This document shows positions 42,137 through 50,882 of a DNA stretch of 64,000 nucleotides, piece after piece. This stretch comes from Bradyrhizobium prioriisuperbiae (GTDB lineage: Bacteria; Pseudomonadota; Alphaproteobacteria; Rhizobiales; Xanthobacteraceae). The stretch is taken from assembly GCF_032397745.1 (NCBI RefSeq), contig NZ_CP135921.1:8544501-8608500 (forward strand). Direction: 5' to 3'. Positions within the stretch are counted from its first letter, which is position 1, and each line of letters starts with the position of its first letter. Made by a program: the position numbers and the translations under genes. The notes below the pieces were generated by a model. The model was given only the letters and a program-made list of their open reading frames with translations. It had not been told where the DNA came from and ran no database searches.

Positions 42137-43092
42137 ACCGACGCCGCTCCTACATTGCATCCGCGCTGATCGCGGCACTCGCCCTGACGGCAGGCGCGGT
42201 CACAGGCTTTCGCCCCTCATTGGCCGTCGATGCGCCAGCCGTAGCGCAAACGGCGCCGTCGCCGACGCGGATCGTTTCCATCGGCGGCGCCGTGACGGAA
42301 ATTCTCTATGCCTTGGGGCTGGAAAACCGGATCGTCGGCATCGATGTCACCAGCCTCTATCCTCCCGAGGCGCTGAAGCAGAAGCCGAATGTCGGCTACA
42401 TGCGCCAGCTGTCGCCGGAAGGCATTCTCGGCCTCAATCCGCAGTTGATCCTCGCCATCGAGGGCTCCGGGCCGAAGGAAACCGTGGCGGTGCTGAAGGA
42501 AGCCAAGGTGCCGCTGATGACGGTGCCGGAGGTGTTCACCGAACAAGGCATCCTGGACAAGATCGGCTTCATTGCCGGACAGATGAATGTCAAGGAGCGC
42601 GGCGCCTGTCTCTCCGAGGCCGTCACGCGCGACCTGTCATCGATGCGCGCCCTGCGCGACCGCGTCACCAGCAAGCGCCGGGTAATGTTCGTGATCTCGC
42701 TGGTCAACGGCCGCTCCATGATCGCCGGTCACAAGACCGCGGCGGACGCCATCATCGACCTTGCCGGCGGCATCAACGCCGTTGATGCGTATGACGGCTA
42801 CAAGCCGGTCAGCGACGAGGCGATTGTCGCGGCCAAGCCCGACGTGATCCTGACCATGCAGCGCGGCGCCGATTCCGTGACGTCCGAGATGGTGTTCGCC
42901 AACCCGGCCTTCGCCATGACGCCTGCGGCCCAGACCAAAGCCTTCGTGGCGATGGACGGGCTCTATCTGCTGGGCTTCGGGCCGCGCACCGCGGCCGCCG
43001 CCCACGACCTCGCCGGCCGGCTGTATCCGGACCTCTCCTCGGAAAAAGATCACTGGACATCCCGCGTTCTCGCGACCGATTGTCGAAGCTGA
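42133..43092 (+). CDS. hmuT: Hemin ABC transporter substrate-binding protein HmuT
   Basis: 319 residues: signal peptide SYIASALIAALALTAGAVTGF, then the class III cluster of heme-binding proteins: RIVSIGGAVTEILYALGLENRIVGIDVTSLYP, GYMRQLSPEGILGLNPQLIL, and LYLLGFGPRTAAAAHDLAGRLYP. It binds heme in the periplasm and delivers it to HmuU. It is coupled to hemP (4-nt overlap) and to hmuU (TGATG overlap), forming a tight operon. Confidence 0.92.
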   Translation: MNRRRSYIASALIAALALTAGAVTGFRPSLAVDAPAVAQTAPSPTRIVSIGGAVTEILYALGLENRIVGIDVTSLYPPEALKQKPNVGYMRQLSPEGILGLNPQLILAIEGSGPKETVAVLKEAKVPLMTVPEVFTEQGILDKIGFIAGQMNVKERGACLSEAVTRDLSSMRALRDRVTSKRRVMFVISLVNGRSMIAGHKTAADAIIDLAGGINAVDAYDGYKPVSDEAIVAAKPDVILTMQRGADSVTSEMVFANPAFAMTPAAQTKAFVAMDGLYLLGFGPRTAAAAHDLAGRLYPDLSSEKDHWTSRVLATDCRS

Positions 43093-44189
43093 TGTCGGCA
43101 GCCGAGACGAATGTGGCGGGGGCCCAGCTCCCCGCACAAGCAACGCCGCGTCCGCGCGCGTTCCCGGTGATCGTGCTGCTGACGGCGGGCCTGATCGCTT
43201 GCGCGATCATCGCCGCGACCATCGGCGCGGCCGGAATCCCGCTGGCGCGCCTGCCCGCAGCACTAGGCCTCGCCGCCTCGACGACTGAGCCGGCCGTGCT
43301 GGCGCGCGATGCGCTGGTGCTGTGGTCGATCCGGATTCCACGCATCGCGCTCACCGCCATGGTCGGCGCCATGCTGGCGGTGGCCGGTGCGATCATGCAG
43401 GGCTTGTTCCGCAATCCGCTGGCCGATCCGGCACTGGTCGGGGTCTCCAGCGGGGGCGCGTTCGCGGCAGCGGGCACGATCGTGCTGATGGACAGCTCCT
43501 TTGCCAGCAAGCTGCCGTTGCCGCAGTTCGAACTGCTGCCGGTCGCCGCCTTCATCGGCTCACTGCTGACCACCTACATTCTCTATCGGATCGCCAGCCG
43601 CAACGGCCGCACGTCGGTCGCGATCTTCCTGCTGTCGGGGCTCGCCATCGCGGCGCTGTGCAACGCTGGCATCGGGCTTCTGGTGTTCGTCGCCGACGAT
43701 CGGCAGCTGCGCGACATCGCCGTCTGGCTGCTCGGCTCGTTCTCCGGCGCGACCTGGTCGAAGGCCGCGGTGATTGCGCCTGTGATGGTGGTGGTGCTGC
43801 TCGCCACCGCGCTGATCGCCCGCGGGCTCGATGTGCTGGTGCTCGGCGAAGCCGAGGCGTTCCACAGCGGCATCAATGTCGAGCGGCTGAAGACCATCGC
43901 CATCGTGCTGGTGTCGGCGATGACAGGAGCTGCGGTGTCGGTCTCGGGCATCATCGGCTTTGTCGGCATCGTGGTGCCGCATTTGCTGCGTCTGGCCATC
44001 GGCCCCGGACATCGCCTGCTGCTGCCGTCGTCGGCGCTGCTCGGCGCCTCGCTGATGGTCGGCGCCGATACGCTGGCGCGCACGCTCGCCGCCCCCACCG
44101 AAGTCCCGATTGGCGTGCTGACCGCGGCCATCGGCGCGCCGTTCTTCCTGATGATCCTGCTGCGCCAGCGCGCCTCGGCCCTCGCATGA
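43092..44189 (+). CDS. hmuU: Hemin ABC transporter permease HmuU (FecCD family)
   Basis: 365 residues from the ATG at 43092 (TTG at 43080 also in frame). Many hydrophobic segments; the FecCD landmarks RIPRIALTAMVGAMLAVAGAIMQGLFRNPLADPALVGVSSGGAF and ISGIIGFVGIVVPHLLRLAIGPGHRLLLPSSALLGASLMVGADT are seen in pieces, e.g. FVGIVVPHLLRLAIGPGHR and GVSSGGAFAAAGTIV. It forms the inner-membrane channel for heme with HmuV and HmuT, overlapping both neighbours by a few bases. Confidence 0.92.
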   Translation: MSAAETNVAGAQLPAQATPRPRAFPVIVLLTAGLIACAIIAATIGAAGIPLARLPAALGLAASTTEPAVLARDALVLWSIRIPRIALTAMVGAMLAVAGAIMQGLFRNPLADPALVGVSSGGAFAAAGTIVLMDSSFASKLPLPQFELLPVAAFIGSLLTTYILYRIASRNGRTSVAIFLLSGLAIAALCNAGIGLLVFVADDRQLRDIAVWLLGSFSGATWSKAAVIAPVMVVVLLATALIARGLDVLVLGEAEAFHSGINVERLKTIAIVLVSAMTGAAVSVSGIIGFVGIVVPHLLRLAIGPGHRLLLPSSALLGASLMVGADTLARTLAAPTEVPIGVLTAAIGAPFFLMILLRQRASALA

Positions 44190-44980
44190 CCGTGGCCTAC
44201 GCGCTCACTGCCGTCGGTGCCAGGGTCAAGACGGCGACACTGCTGGACGACATCTCACTCAGCGTCAGCGCCGGCGAAACCGTAGCGATCGTCGGCCCCA
44301 ACGGCGCCGGCAAGTCGACCCTGATGCGCATCCTGTCCGGCGACTTCACTGCCTCCTCTGGTTCGGTCCAATTGCGGGGCCGCAACATCGCGGGCTATCG
44401 TGCTGACGAACTTGCTGCCGCGCGTGCCGTGCTGTCTCAACATATCCAGGTGACGTTTCCCTTCACCGTCGACGAGATCATCCGGATGGGCGGCGGCCAG
44501 CAGCCCCGCGCCGTGGTGGATCCGCTGGTCGCCGCAGCGCTCACGGAAGCCGATCTCACCGCCTTCGCGCATCGCGAACTGCCGACCCTGTCGGGCGGCG
44601 AACAGCAGCGCGCGCACTTCGCCCGTGTGCTGGTGCAGCTCGCCTGCGGCGAAACAGGTCACGGACCCGGCGCGCTGCTGCTGGATGAACCGACATCGAG
44701 CCTCGATCTTCGTCACCAGATCAACCTGCTGGAATCGGCGCGACGCCGCGCCGGCCGGGGAACAGCGGTGATCGCCGTGCTGCACGACCTCAATCTCGCC
44801 GCGCGGTTCGCCGACCGGATTGTGGTGTTGCGGAAGGGCCGCCTGGTTGCGGACGGCACGCCCGCCGAGACCATCACTGACCAGTTGCTGAAACACGTGT
44901 TCGAGGTCGACGCCAACGTCGGCCGCACGCCCGAAGGATTGCCGTTCGTGCTGCCGCAGCAGATGGCGCAGATCGCGTAA
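44186..44980 (+). CDS. hmuV: Hemin ABC transporter ATP-binding protein HmuV
   Basis: 264 residues from the ATG at 44186, overlapping hmuU by 4 nt. ABC ATPase motifs: Walker A VGPNGAGKSTLMR, Q-loop region, signature LSGGEQQRAHFARVL, Walker B ALLLDEPTSSLDLRHQ and H-loop AVLHDLNLAARFADR. The start that extends the frame upstream is inside hmuU and is discarded. It powers heme uptake. The next gene, convergent, ends 4 nt after its stop. Confidence 0.93.
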   Translation: MTVAYALTAVGARVKTATLLDDISLSVSAGETVAIVGPNGAGKSTLMRILSGDFTASSGSVQLRGRNIAGYRADELAAARAVLSQHIQVTFPFTVDEIIRMGGGQQPRAVVDPLVAAALTEADLTAFAHRELPTLSGGEQQRAHFARVLVQLACGETGHGPGALLLDEPTSSLDLRHQINLLESARRRAGRGTAVIAVLHDLNLAARFADRIVVLRKGRLVADGTPAETITDQLLKHVFEVDANVGRTPEGLPFVLPQQMAQIA

Positions 44981-44984
44981 GCCC

Positions 44985-46373
44985 TTAAAGAAACGCCGAC
45001 GCCAGCGCCGGCGATTCTTCCAGCGCATGCGCCATGTATTCCAGCGCGCCCTTGACCTGCGCCCGGCTGGTCGGGCCACCAATGCAGACCCTGACCGCTT
45101 CGGGCGGCGCGCCGTTCGCTACGAAGACATCGCTCGCCACCACGCCGATGCCGGTGGAGCGCATATGCTCCACAAACGAGGAGCGCGTCCACGGCGCCGG
45201 CAGCGGCACCCACATGTTGAAGCTGAGCAGATCAGCGCGATAGGAGTCCTTCGGCAGGATTTCCAGCGCGAGCTTCTGCCGCGCCGCGGTTTCCGCCCGG
45301 ATGAACCGCAGCAGCGTGTCGGCAGTGCCGTCCTCGATCCAGCGCGTGACCAGCGCAACAGTGAGCGGGGATGCCATCACCGTTGCCGAGCGCAGGGCCG
45401 AGGCGAACGGCCAGGCCGAGCGTGTATCAGGCACCACCACATAGGCCGCCCGCAGTCCAGCGCCGATGCATTTGGCAAGGCCGGCGACATGCCAGGTCAG
45501 ATCCGGCGCGATCGCCGCAAACGGCGAATGGCCGTGGCCATGTTCGGGGATGAAGCCATAGGCGTCGTCCTCGATGATGGGCATGTCGAATTGGCGCGCG
45601 ATCGCGACGATCTCGCGGCGACGCTGGTCCGGCACAGTCAATGTGGTCGGATTCTGCAAAGTCGGATTGAGATAGATCGCCTTCGGCTTGAGCTTCTTGC
45701 AGACGTCCATCAGGGCTTGCGGCTCGACGCCATTGGCGTCCATCGGCAATCCCACAAGATTGAGGCCGAGCTGCGCCGCGATCGAGCGGATGCCGGGATA
45801 GGTGATGGCTTCGCACAGCACCGTCTCGCCGGACTTTGCCAGAATGCTCAGGATGCCGAGCAATGCCGGATGCGCGCCGGGTGACACGAATACGCGTTCC
45901 TGCGCCGGCACCAGCGCCCGCCGCCCGAGCCAACTCGACGCCGCGTCCTTGTCGGCCTGGGTGCCGCCAAAACCCTGGTAGCGCAGCAGAGAGACGATAT
46001 CGCGGGTGACGTAATCAACGCCGGCCTGCATCCGCGCGATCAGCTCCGGATCGTCCGGCTCCGGTGGAAGGTTCATCGAGAGGTCAACGGGCCGCGGCGG
46101 CAGCGCCGCCGTCAGGCGCCGCGGGCGCGGCTTGTCGCGCACGAATGTTCCCTGCCCGACCTTGGATTCGATCAGCCCGCGCTTCTGCGCTTCGACATAG
46201 CCGCGCGCGACCGTGGTGAAATCGATGCCGAGACGTTTGGCGAGCTTGCGCTGCGGCGGCAAGCGATCGCCGATCACCAGCCGCCCGGCGGAGATGTCGT
46301 CGGCGATGACATCCGCGATCGCGAGATAACGCGGCTTGTCGCTGTTGGAGAGATCGGGACGCCAGTCGGCCAT
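44985..46373 (-). CDS. MocR-type regulator (GntR HTH fused to aminotransferase domain), divergent from Nit1C
   Basis: 462 residues from the ATG at 46373 (the frame is open 6 codons further). The N-terminal GntR HTH is YLAIADVIADDISAGRLVIGDRLPPQRKLAKRLGIDFTTVARGYVEAQKRGLIESKVGQGTFV; a PLP fold-type I domain follows with FVSPGAHPALLGILSIL, YLNPTLQNPTTLTV, IIEDDAYGFIPE and HVAGLAKCIGAGLRAAYVV (PLP lysine). It is divergent from the Nit1C cluster, 328 bases away, and could regulate it, its own gene, or a distant target. Direct ATATTG repeats lie just upstream of its start. Confidence 0.9.
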   Translation of the reverse strand: MADWRPDLSNSDKPRYLAIADVIADDISAGRLVIGDRLPPQRKLAKRLGIDFTTVARGYVEAQKRGLIESKVGQGTFVRDKPRPRRLTAALPPRPVDLSMNLPPEPDDPELIARMQAGVDYVTRDIVSLLRYQGFGGTQADKDAASSWLGRRALVPAQERVFVSPGAHPALLGILSILAKSGETVLCEAITYPGIRSIAAQLGLNLVGLPMDANGVEPQALMDVCKKLKPKAIYLNPTLQNPTTLTVPDQRRREIVAIARQFDMPIIEDDAYGFIPEHGHGHSPFAAIAPDLTWHVAGLAKCIGAGLRAAYVVVPDTRSAWPFASALRSATVMASPLTVALVTRWIEDGTADTLLRFIRAETAARQKLALEILPKDSYRADLLSFNMWVPLPAPWTRSSFVEHMRSTGIGVVASDVFVANGAPPEAVRVCIGGPTSRAQVKGALEYMAHALEESPALASAFL

Positions 46374-46399
46374 GCGATATCCGAAGATCAATTGAAGCC

Positions 46400-46416
46400 A
46401 TATTGACTGTATATTG
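46400..46416 (-). promoter_or_regulatory. Candidate MocR binding site (direct repeat)
   Basis: ATATTG-ACTGT-ATATTG is a direct repeat with 11-bp spacing, 27 nt upstream of the MocR-type gene start. MocR/GabR/PdxR proteins typically bind direct repeats near their own start. The identification is inference. Confidence 0.4.
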
Positions 46417-46569
46417 TTGCATGATGGATCGCAAACTTGGCCGGCTCAGCGCGCGCATCTCGCGGCGTCCAGGCAAGTTCCCGCAAACCGCTTTGCTCAA
46501 CGAAATAGCTTGCTGCCTAGCGTTTTTAAGCACCCTGAAAGGTATTCCGGAAGCAGCCCGTCAAGTTTC

Positions 46570-46608
46570 CATTCAACATTGATAGCATACTTGAATGCAA
46601 ATTGAATG
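46570..46608 (+). promoter_or_regulatory. Repeated TTGAATG heptamers upstream of the Nit1C promoter
   Basis: CATTCAA (46570-46576), TTGAATG (46591-46597) and TTGAATG (46602-46608) form one inverted and one direct (11-bp spaced) repeat, 31-70 bp upstream of the sigma-54 -24 element. They are candidates for a regulator binding site. No close match to the cynF-linked dyads at 57581-57635 was seen here. The rest of 46417-46569 shows nothing recognisable. Confidence 0.4.
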
Positions 46609-46638
46609 TTCTGATGCTTCGATGTGCAAATCGGCATC

Positions 46639-46654
46639 TGGCACATTGATTGCA
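46639..46654 (+). promoter_or_regulatory. Sigma-54 promoter of the Nit1C cluster
   Basis: TGGCAC-ATTGA-TTGCA matches the -24/-12 consensus (TGGCAC-N5-TTGCA) at every consensus position. Transcription would start near 46665, giving a leader of about 37 nt before the ATG at 46702 with its AAGGAG site. It implies an enhancer-binding activator and nitrogen- or substrate-linked control. Confidence 0.88.
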
Positions 46655-46701
46655 ATTCTTGATCTCGATCCGGGAGGCCGGACGAGAGCAAGGAGTGGAC
46701 G

Positions 46702-47184
46702 ATGCCCGCAGTCACAGTGCCCGCGCGACAGAAAGGCGACTTTCTGGTCGATTACGAAGAGAAGGTGTTCGAGGACGTCAAAGCCAAGCCCGGCGAAAAA
46801 GCATTGGTGACGTTTCATACCGTCGCCTTCGAGGGCTCGATCGGCTTCGTCAACATGCTCCAGGCCACGCGCCTGATGCGCAAGGGCTTCGAAACCTCGA
46901 TCCTGCTGTACGGCCCCGGCGTCACTCTCGGCGTGCAGCGCGGTTTCCCGAAGATCGGCGACGAAGCGTTTCCCGGCCATCAGAACTTCAACAACACCCT
47001 GACCAAGTTCATGGCCGAAGGCGGCAAGGTCTATGCCTGCCGGTTCGCGCTGCAGGCGCTGTACGGCCACGGCGAACCGTCGCTGATCCCCGGCATCACA
47101 CCGATCAGCCCGCTCGATGTACTCGACCTGATCCTGCTGCACCGCAGGGACGACGCCTTCCAGCTTCATACCTGGACACTTTAG
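46702..47184 (+). CDS. Sll0783/MSMEG_0572 family nitrogen-starvation response protein (Nit1C gene 1)
   Basis: 160 residues behind AAGGAG. The family-typical text includes [51 protein letters not shown] then [33 protein letters not shown]. Proteins of this family are found only as the first member of Nit1C clusters; Sll0783 in Synechocystis is induced by nitrogen starvation. The fold looks DsrE-like, with a single Cys in VYACRFAL; the biochemical role is unknown. It is first in the cluster, downstream of a sigma-54 promoter. Confidence 0.9.
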   Translation: MPAVTVPARQKGDFLVDYEEKVFEDVKAKPGEKALVTFHTVAFEGSIGFVNMLQATRLMRKGFETSILLYGPGVTLGVQRGFPKIGDEAFPGHQNFNNTLTKFMAEGGKVYACRFALQALYGHGEPSLIPGITPISPLDVLDLILLHRRDDAFQLHTWTL

Positions 47185-47228
47185 GTCCGGACACTCTGAT
47201 CGGCCAGCGCGGCGGACGAGGGAGAACA

Positions 47229-48293
47229 ATGATGTCAGGCCAACGAATGGTCAGGGTCGCCGCGGTGCAGATTGCGCCGGACCTCGACACGTCGACCGGC
47301 ACGCTGGACCGGGTGCTTGCGGCCATTGCGGAGGCCGCAGGCAAAGGCGTGCAGCTCGTGGTGTTTCCGGAGACATTCGTTCCCTGGTATCCCTACTTCT
47401 CTTTCATCCGCCCGCCGATGCTCAGCGGCGCCGACCATATCCGTCTCTACGACAATGCCGTGGTGGTGCCGGGTCCTGTCACGGACGCGGTCGCGCAAGC
47501 CGCAAAACGGCACAACATGGTGGTCGTGCTCGGTGTCAACGAGCGCGATCACGGCTCGCTCTACAACGCCCAGCTCGTTTTCGATGCCGACGGCAGCTTG
47601 CGGCTGAAGCGGCGCAAGCTCACCCCGACATTTCATGAGCGGATGATCTGGGGCCAGGGCGATGGCGCCGGCCTGAAAGTGGTCGACACCGCGGTCGGGC
47701 GCGTCGGCGCGCTGGCCTGCTGGGAGCACTACAATCCCCTCGCCCGTTATGCGCTGATGGCGCAGCACGAAGAGATCCATGTCGCGCAATTCCCGGGGTC
47801 GCTGGTCGGCCAGGTGTTTGCCGACCAGATCGAAGTCACGATACGCCACCACGCACTGGAGAGCGGCTGCTTCGTGGTCAACGCCACCGGCTGGCTGACC
47901 GAAGAGCAGATCGCAAAGATCTCGCCGGACGAAAGCCTGCGCAAGGGCCTGCGTGGCGGCTGCATGACGGCAATCATCTCGCCGGAGGGCAATCACATCG
48001 TGCCGCCGCTGACATCAGGCGAAGGCATCCTGGTCGCCGATCTGGACATGGCACTGATCGTCAAGCGCAAGCGGATGATGGACTCGGTCGGCCACTATGC
48101 CCGTCCCGAGTTGCTGTCGCTGATCATCGACGACCGGCCGACCGCGCCGATGCGCGGCGCCTATCCAAACCGTTCCATGCCCGCCACCGGAGATCTGTCC
48201 GATGAAACCGCTGATGTCGCACGACCTGCCAGCGCCGATGCCGACGGAGCAACTGATCAACGAGTTGCAGTCCTTCGGAGTTCGTCTCGTTGA
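47229..48293 (+). CDS. Nitrilase of Nit1C cluster (Sll0784 type)
   Basis: 354 residues from the ATG at 47229 (an ATG one codon on is equal), behind GGGAGAACA. The nitrilase triad is E48 ([15 protein letters not shown]), K130 ([21 protein letters not shown]) and C164 ([14 protein letters not shown]). It hydrolyses nitriles to acid plus ammonia; Nit1C nitrilases (NitC) are needed for growth on cyanide in some pseudomonads, where they may act on cyanohydrin-like nitriles. The tail after about residue 320 is polar ([20 protein letters not shown]) and overlaps the start of the radical SAM gene by 92 nt. Confidence 0.92.
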   Translation: MMSGQRMVRVAAVQIAPDLDTSTGTLDRVLAAIAEAAGKGVQLVVFPETFVPWYPYFSFIRPPMLSGADHIRLYDNAVVVPGPVTDAVAQAAKRHNMVVVLGVNERDHGSLYNAQLVFDADGSLRLKRRKLTPTFHERMIWGQGDGAGLKVVDTAVGRVGALACWEHYNPLARYALMAQHEEIHVAQFPGSLVGQVFADQIEVTIRHHALESGCFVVNATGWLTEEQIAKISPDESLRKGLRGGCMTAIISPEGNHIVPPLTSGEGILVADLDMALIVKRKRMMDSVGHYARPELLSLIIDDRPTAPMRGAYPNRSMPATGDLSDETADVARPASADADGATDQRVAVLRSSSR

Positions 48294-49338
48294 TCCGAAG
48301 GCCAGCAGCGTAAGCCGCCGCGGCGGCGCCGGGCCCTCCGACCACACGCCATTCACCATCGACGGCGCCACGGTGATGGTGCCGGTTCATAACGCGCCGG
48401 CATTCGAGAGCCCGTATTTGGTCGACAAGCCGGACGCGCTGGGCAACAGCCGGATCAGCCGCGACGGCGTTGAACTTGGCAAGGTGTCGTTTCCGCTGCG
48501 ACCCAAGTTCTACGATCTCTCCACCGCCGACGGCATTCCCTATTCGAAACTCGCGACACTGCACGGGCGCGACGTGCTCGCAACCACCGTGCTGCAGAGC
48601 TGCATCCGCTACCAGAGCCGCACCAAGACCTGCCAGTTCTGCGCCATCGGCCAGTCGCTCGCCGCCGGCCGCACCATCGAACGCAAGACGCCGGCGCAGC
48701 TTGCCGAAGTCGCCAAGGCCGCGGTCGAACTCGACGGCGTCAAGCACATGGTTATGACCACGGGCACCCCGCCCGGCAGCGACCGCGGCGCGGCCATCCT
48801 GATCGAGAGCACGAAGGCAGTGAAAGCCGCAGTCGATCTGCCGGTCCAGGTGCAGTGCGAGCCGCCCGACGACGACATCTGGTTCCAGCGCATGAAAGAT
48901 GCGGGCGTGGACTCCCTCGGCATGCACCTGGAAGCGGTGACGCCGGAGGTGCGTCGCCGAATCATGCCGGGCAAGGCGCAGGTTTCGGTCGAACGTTATT
49001 TCAGCGCATTCGAGGCGGCGGTGCCGGTGTTTGGCCGCGGTCAGGTGTCGACCTACATCCTCGCCGGTCTGGGCGACAGCAGCGCCGATATCCTCTCGAT
49101 CTGCGAGCGGCTGGTCGGCATCGGCGTCTATCCCTTCGTGGTGCCGTTCGTCCCGATCGCCGGCACGCCACTGGAAAGCCATCCGACACCACCGCCCGCC
49201 TTCATGCACGGCATCCTGCAGCCGCTGGCGGCCATGTTGCGGTCGGCTAGCCTGAACTCGCGCGACATCAAGGCCGGCTGCGGCAAGTGCGGCGCCTGCT
49301 CGGCGCTCTCGACCTACGAGCAGAGGACCGACGCATGA
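48202..49338 (+). CDS. Radical SAM protein, MSMEG_0568 family (Nit1C)
   Basis: 378 residues from the ATG at 48202, behind GGAGATC, wholly overlapping the end of the nitrilase gene by 92 nt. Cysteines C134, C144 and C147 ([18 protein letters not shown]) are the likely [4Fe-4S] ligands, with unusual CX9CX2C spacing instead of CX3CX2C. Later [16 protein letters not shown] and [15 protein letters not shown] resemble biotin-synthase/lipoyl-synthase-like barrels. A second Cys cluster ([13 protein letters not shown]) at the C terminus may hold another cluster. Reaction unknown; it is present in every complete Nit1C cluster I know of. Confidence 0.9.
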   Translation: MKPLMSHDLPAPMPTEQLINELQSFGVRLVDPKASSVSRRGGAGPSDHTPFTIDGATVMVPVHNAPAFESPYLVDKPDALGNSRISRDGVELGKVSFPLRPKFYDLSTADGIPYSKLATLHGRDVLATTVLQSCIRYQSRTKTCQFCAIGQSLAAGRTIERKTPAQLAEVAKAAVELDGVKHMVMTTGTPPGSDRGAAILIESTKAVKAAVDLPVQVQCEPPDDDIWFQRMKDAGVDSLGMHLEAVTPEVRRRIMPGKAQVSVERYFSAFEAAVPVFGRGQVSTYILAGLGDSSADILSICERLVGIGVYPFVVPFVPIAGTPLESHPTPPPAFMHGILQPLAAMLRSASLNSRDIKAGCGKCGACSALSTYEQRTDA

Positions 49339-49883
49339 TCTTCGAACCATTCAAGCCGTTTCTCGCCGCAGGTTTTCAGGTGAAGTTCGCCACCGAACGC
49401 TGGGAGCAAGCTGCGGCCGCCAGCCTTCGTCGCAAAGTCTTCTGCGGGGAGCAGCAGATTTTTACGGACGACGATCGCGACGCGATCGACGACGTGGCGA
49501 TCCCGCTGGTGGCCGTCTCGCTGCTCGGCGTTGCCGCCGATGACGTGGTTGGCACCGTACGCATTCATCCCGACGAGACCGATGCCGAGACCTGGTGGGG
49601 CTCGCGGCTTGCTGTGGAAAAGAGCTACCGCCGGCTCGGCGCCGTCGGTGCAGGCCTGATCCGTCTGGCGGTCTGCTCAGCCCATGCCCGTGGCTGCCGG
49701 CGCTTCCTCGCCAACGTGCAGAGCCAGAACGCGTTGCTGTTCCAGCACATGCACTGGCGCTCCCTCGGCGAGTTCGACTGGTTTGGACGCCCGCATCATC
49801 ACATGGAGGCGGACCTCGACCATTATCCGCCCTTCGTCACGCCCGAGATCGGCTTTCTGTCGCTACCGAAAATGGTGGCCTGA
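49335..49883 (+). CDS. GNAT family N-acetyltransferase, MSMEG_0567 type (Nit1C)
   Basis: 182 residues from the ATG at 49335, overlapping the radical SAM gene by 4 nt (ATGA). GNAT features: RKVFCGEQQIF near the N terminus, VVGTVRIHPDE (beta4), SRLAVEKSYRRLGAVGAGLIRLAVCSAHARGC (acetyl-CoA pyrophosphate loop RRLGAVG) and FLANVQSQNALLFQHMHWRSLGEFDWFGRPHHHMEADL. In some species this domain is fused to the AIR-synthase-like partner; here the two are separate genes 3 nt apart. The acceptor is unknown. Confidence 0.9.
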   Translation: MIFEPFKPFLAAGFQVKFATERWEQAAAASLRRKVFCGEQQIFTDDDRDAIDDVAIPLVAVSLLGVAADDVVGTVRIHPDETDAETWWGSRLAVEKSYRRLGAVGAGLIRLAVCSAHARGCRRFLANVQSQNALLFQHMHWRSLGEFDWFGRPHHHMEADLDHYPPFVTPEIGFLSLPKMVA

Positions 49884-49886
49884 GTC

Positions 49887-50882
49887 ATGGCGACCCGGTT
49901 TGCGCTCGATCAGCTTGCGGAGCGGCTGCGCCAAAGCAAAGGCCTGGCTGCAAAAAGCGACATCGCAACAGTCGCCGCCTCGCTCGGCTTGTCCGGCGCG
50001 GACGCAATCCCGGTCGGCGACGACTGCGCGGCGATCCCCGACGCCGATGGTTTCACGTTGTTCGCCATCGAAGGCTTCATGAACGAATTCGTCGCCACCG
50101 ATCCCTGGTTCGCGGGCTGGTGCGGCGTCATGGTGAACATCTCCGATGTCGCCGCCATGGGCGGACGGCCGCTGGCCGTGGTCAATGCGATCTGGGCCGA
50201 TGGGGCTGGTAATGCCACGCCGGTGCTTGACGGCATGAAGGCGGCTTCACGCGCATTCGGCGTGCCGGTAGTTGGCGGCCACAGCAACATCCGCACCGAC
50301 CGCGGTCAGTTCGCCGTCGCCATTCTTGGACGGGCGAAGCACCTGCTGACCAGCTTCGATGCCGAACCCGGCGACCACCTGATCGCGGCGATCGACTTGC
50401 GTGGACGCTACCGCGAGCCATTCTCGAACTGGGAAGCGGCCACCGATGCACCGGCCCATCGCCTGCGTGGTGACCTCGACCTGCTGCCCGCGATCGCCGA
50501 GGCCGGGCTTTGCAAAGCCGCCAAGGACATCAGCCAGGGCGGCATCATTGGCACCGCGGCCATGCTGGCGGAATGCTCGGGTGTGGGCGTCTCGATCGAC
50601 ATCGCTGCCATTCCGAAACCGGACGGGATCGCGCTCGAGCACTGGCTGCAGACTTTCCCGAGCTTCGGCTATCTGCTGTCCGTCCGCCTCGATCGCCTTG
50701 CCGAGACGCTGGCGCGTTTTCATGCCCGCGGCATCGCCGCTGCTGATATCGGTGAGATCAATGCCGGCGCAACGGTTTCGATCCGTGACGGCGACACGCA
50801 AGAAATCATCTGGGATTTTGCGCGGCAGCCCCTGATCGGCTGCGGTTCGCCGACGGTCGGCCGCAGGAGGGAGGTCGCATGA
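49887..50882 (+). CDS. AIR-synthase-related protein, Sll0787 family (Nit1C)
   Basis: 331 residues from the ATG at 49887, 3 nt after the GNAT gene. It shows the PurM/ThiL/HypE fold: IPVGDDCAAIPDADGF (Asp-rich ATP loop), MVNISDVAAMGGRPLAVVNAIW, GVPVVGGHSNI, and the C-terminal KAAKDISQGGIIGTAAMLAE. Members of the superfamily phosphorylate or ring-close small substrates using ATP. Its exact reaction in the cluster is unknown. It overlaps the glycosyltransferase gene by 4 nt. Confidence 0.9.
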   Translation: MATRFALDQLAERLRQSKGLAAKSDIATVAASLGLSGADAIPVGDDCAAIPDADGFTLFAIEGFMNEFVATDPWFAGWCGVMVNISDVAAMGGRPLAVVNAIWADGAGNATPVLDGMKAASRAFGVPVVGGHSNIRTDRGQFAVAILGRAKHLLTSFDAEPGDHLIAAIDLRGRYREPFSNWEAATDAPAHRLRGDLDLLPAIAEAGLCKAAKDISQGGIIGTAAMLAECSGVGVSIDIAAIPKPDGIALEHWLQTFPSFGYLLSVRLDRLAETLARFHARGIAAADIGEINAGATVSIRDGDTQEIIWDFARQPLIGCGSPTVGRRREVA

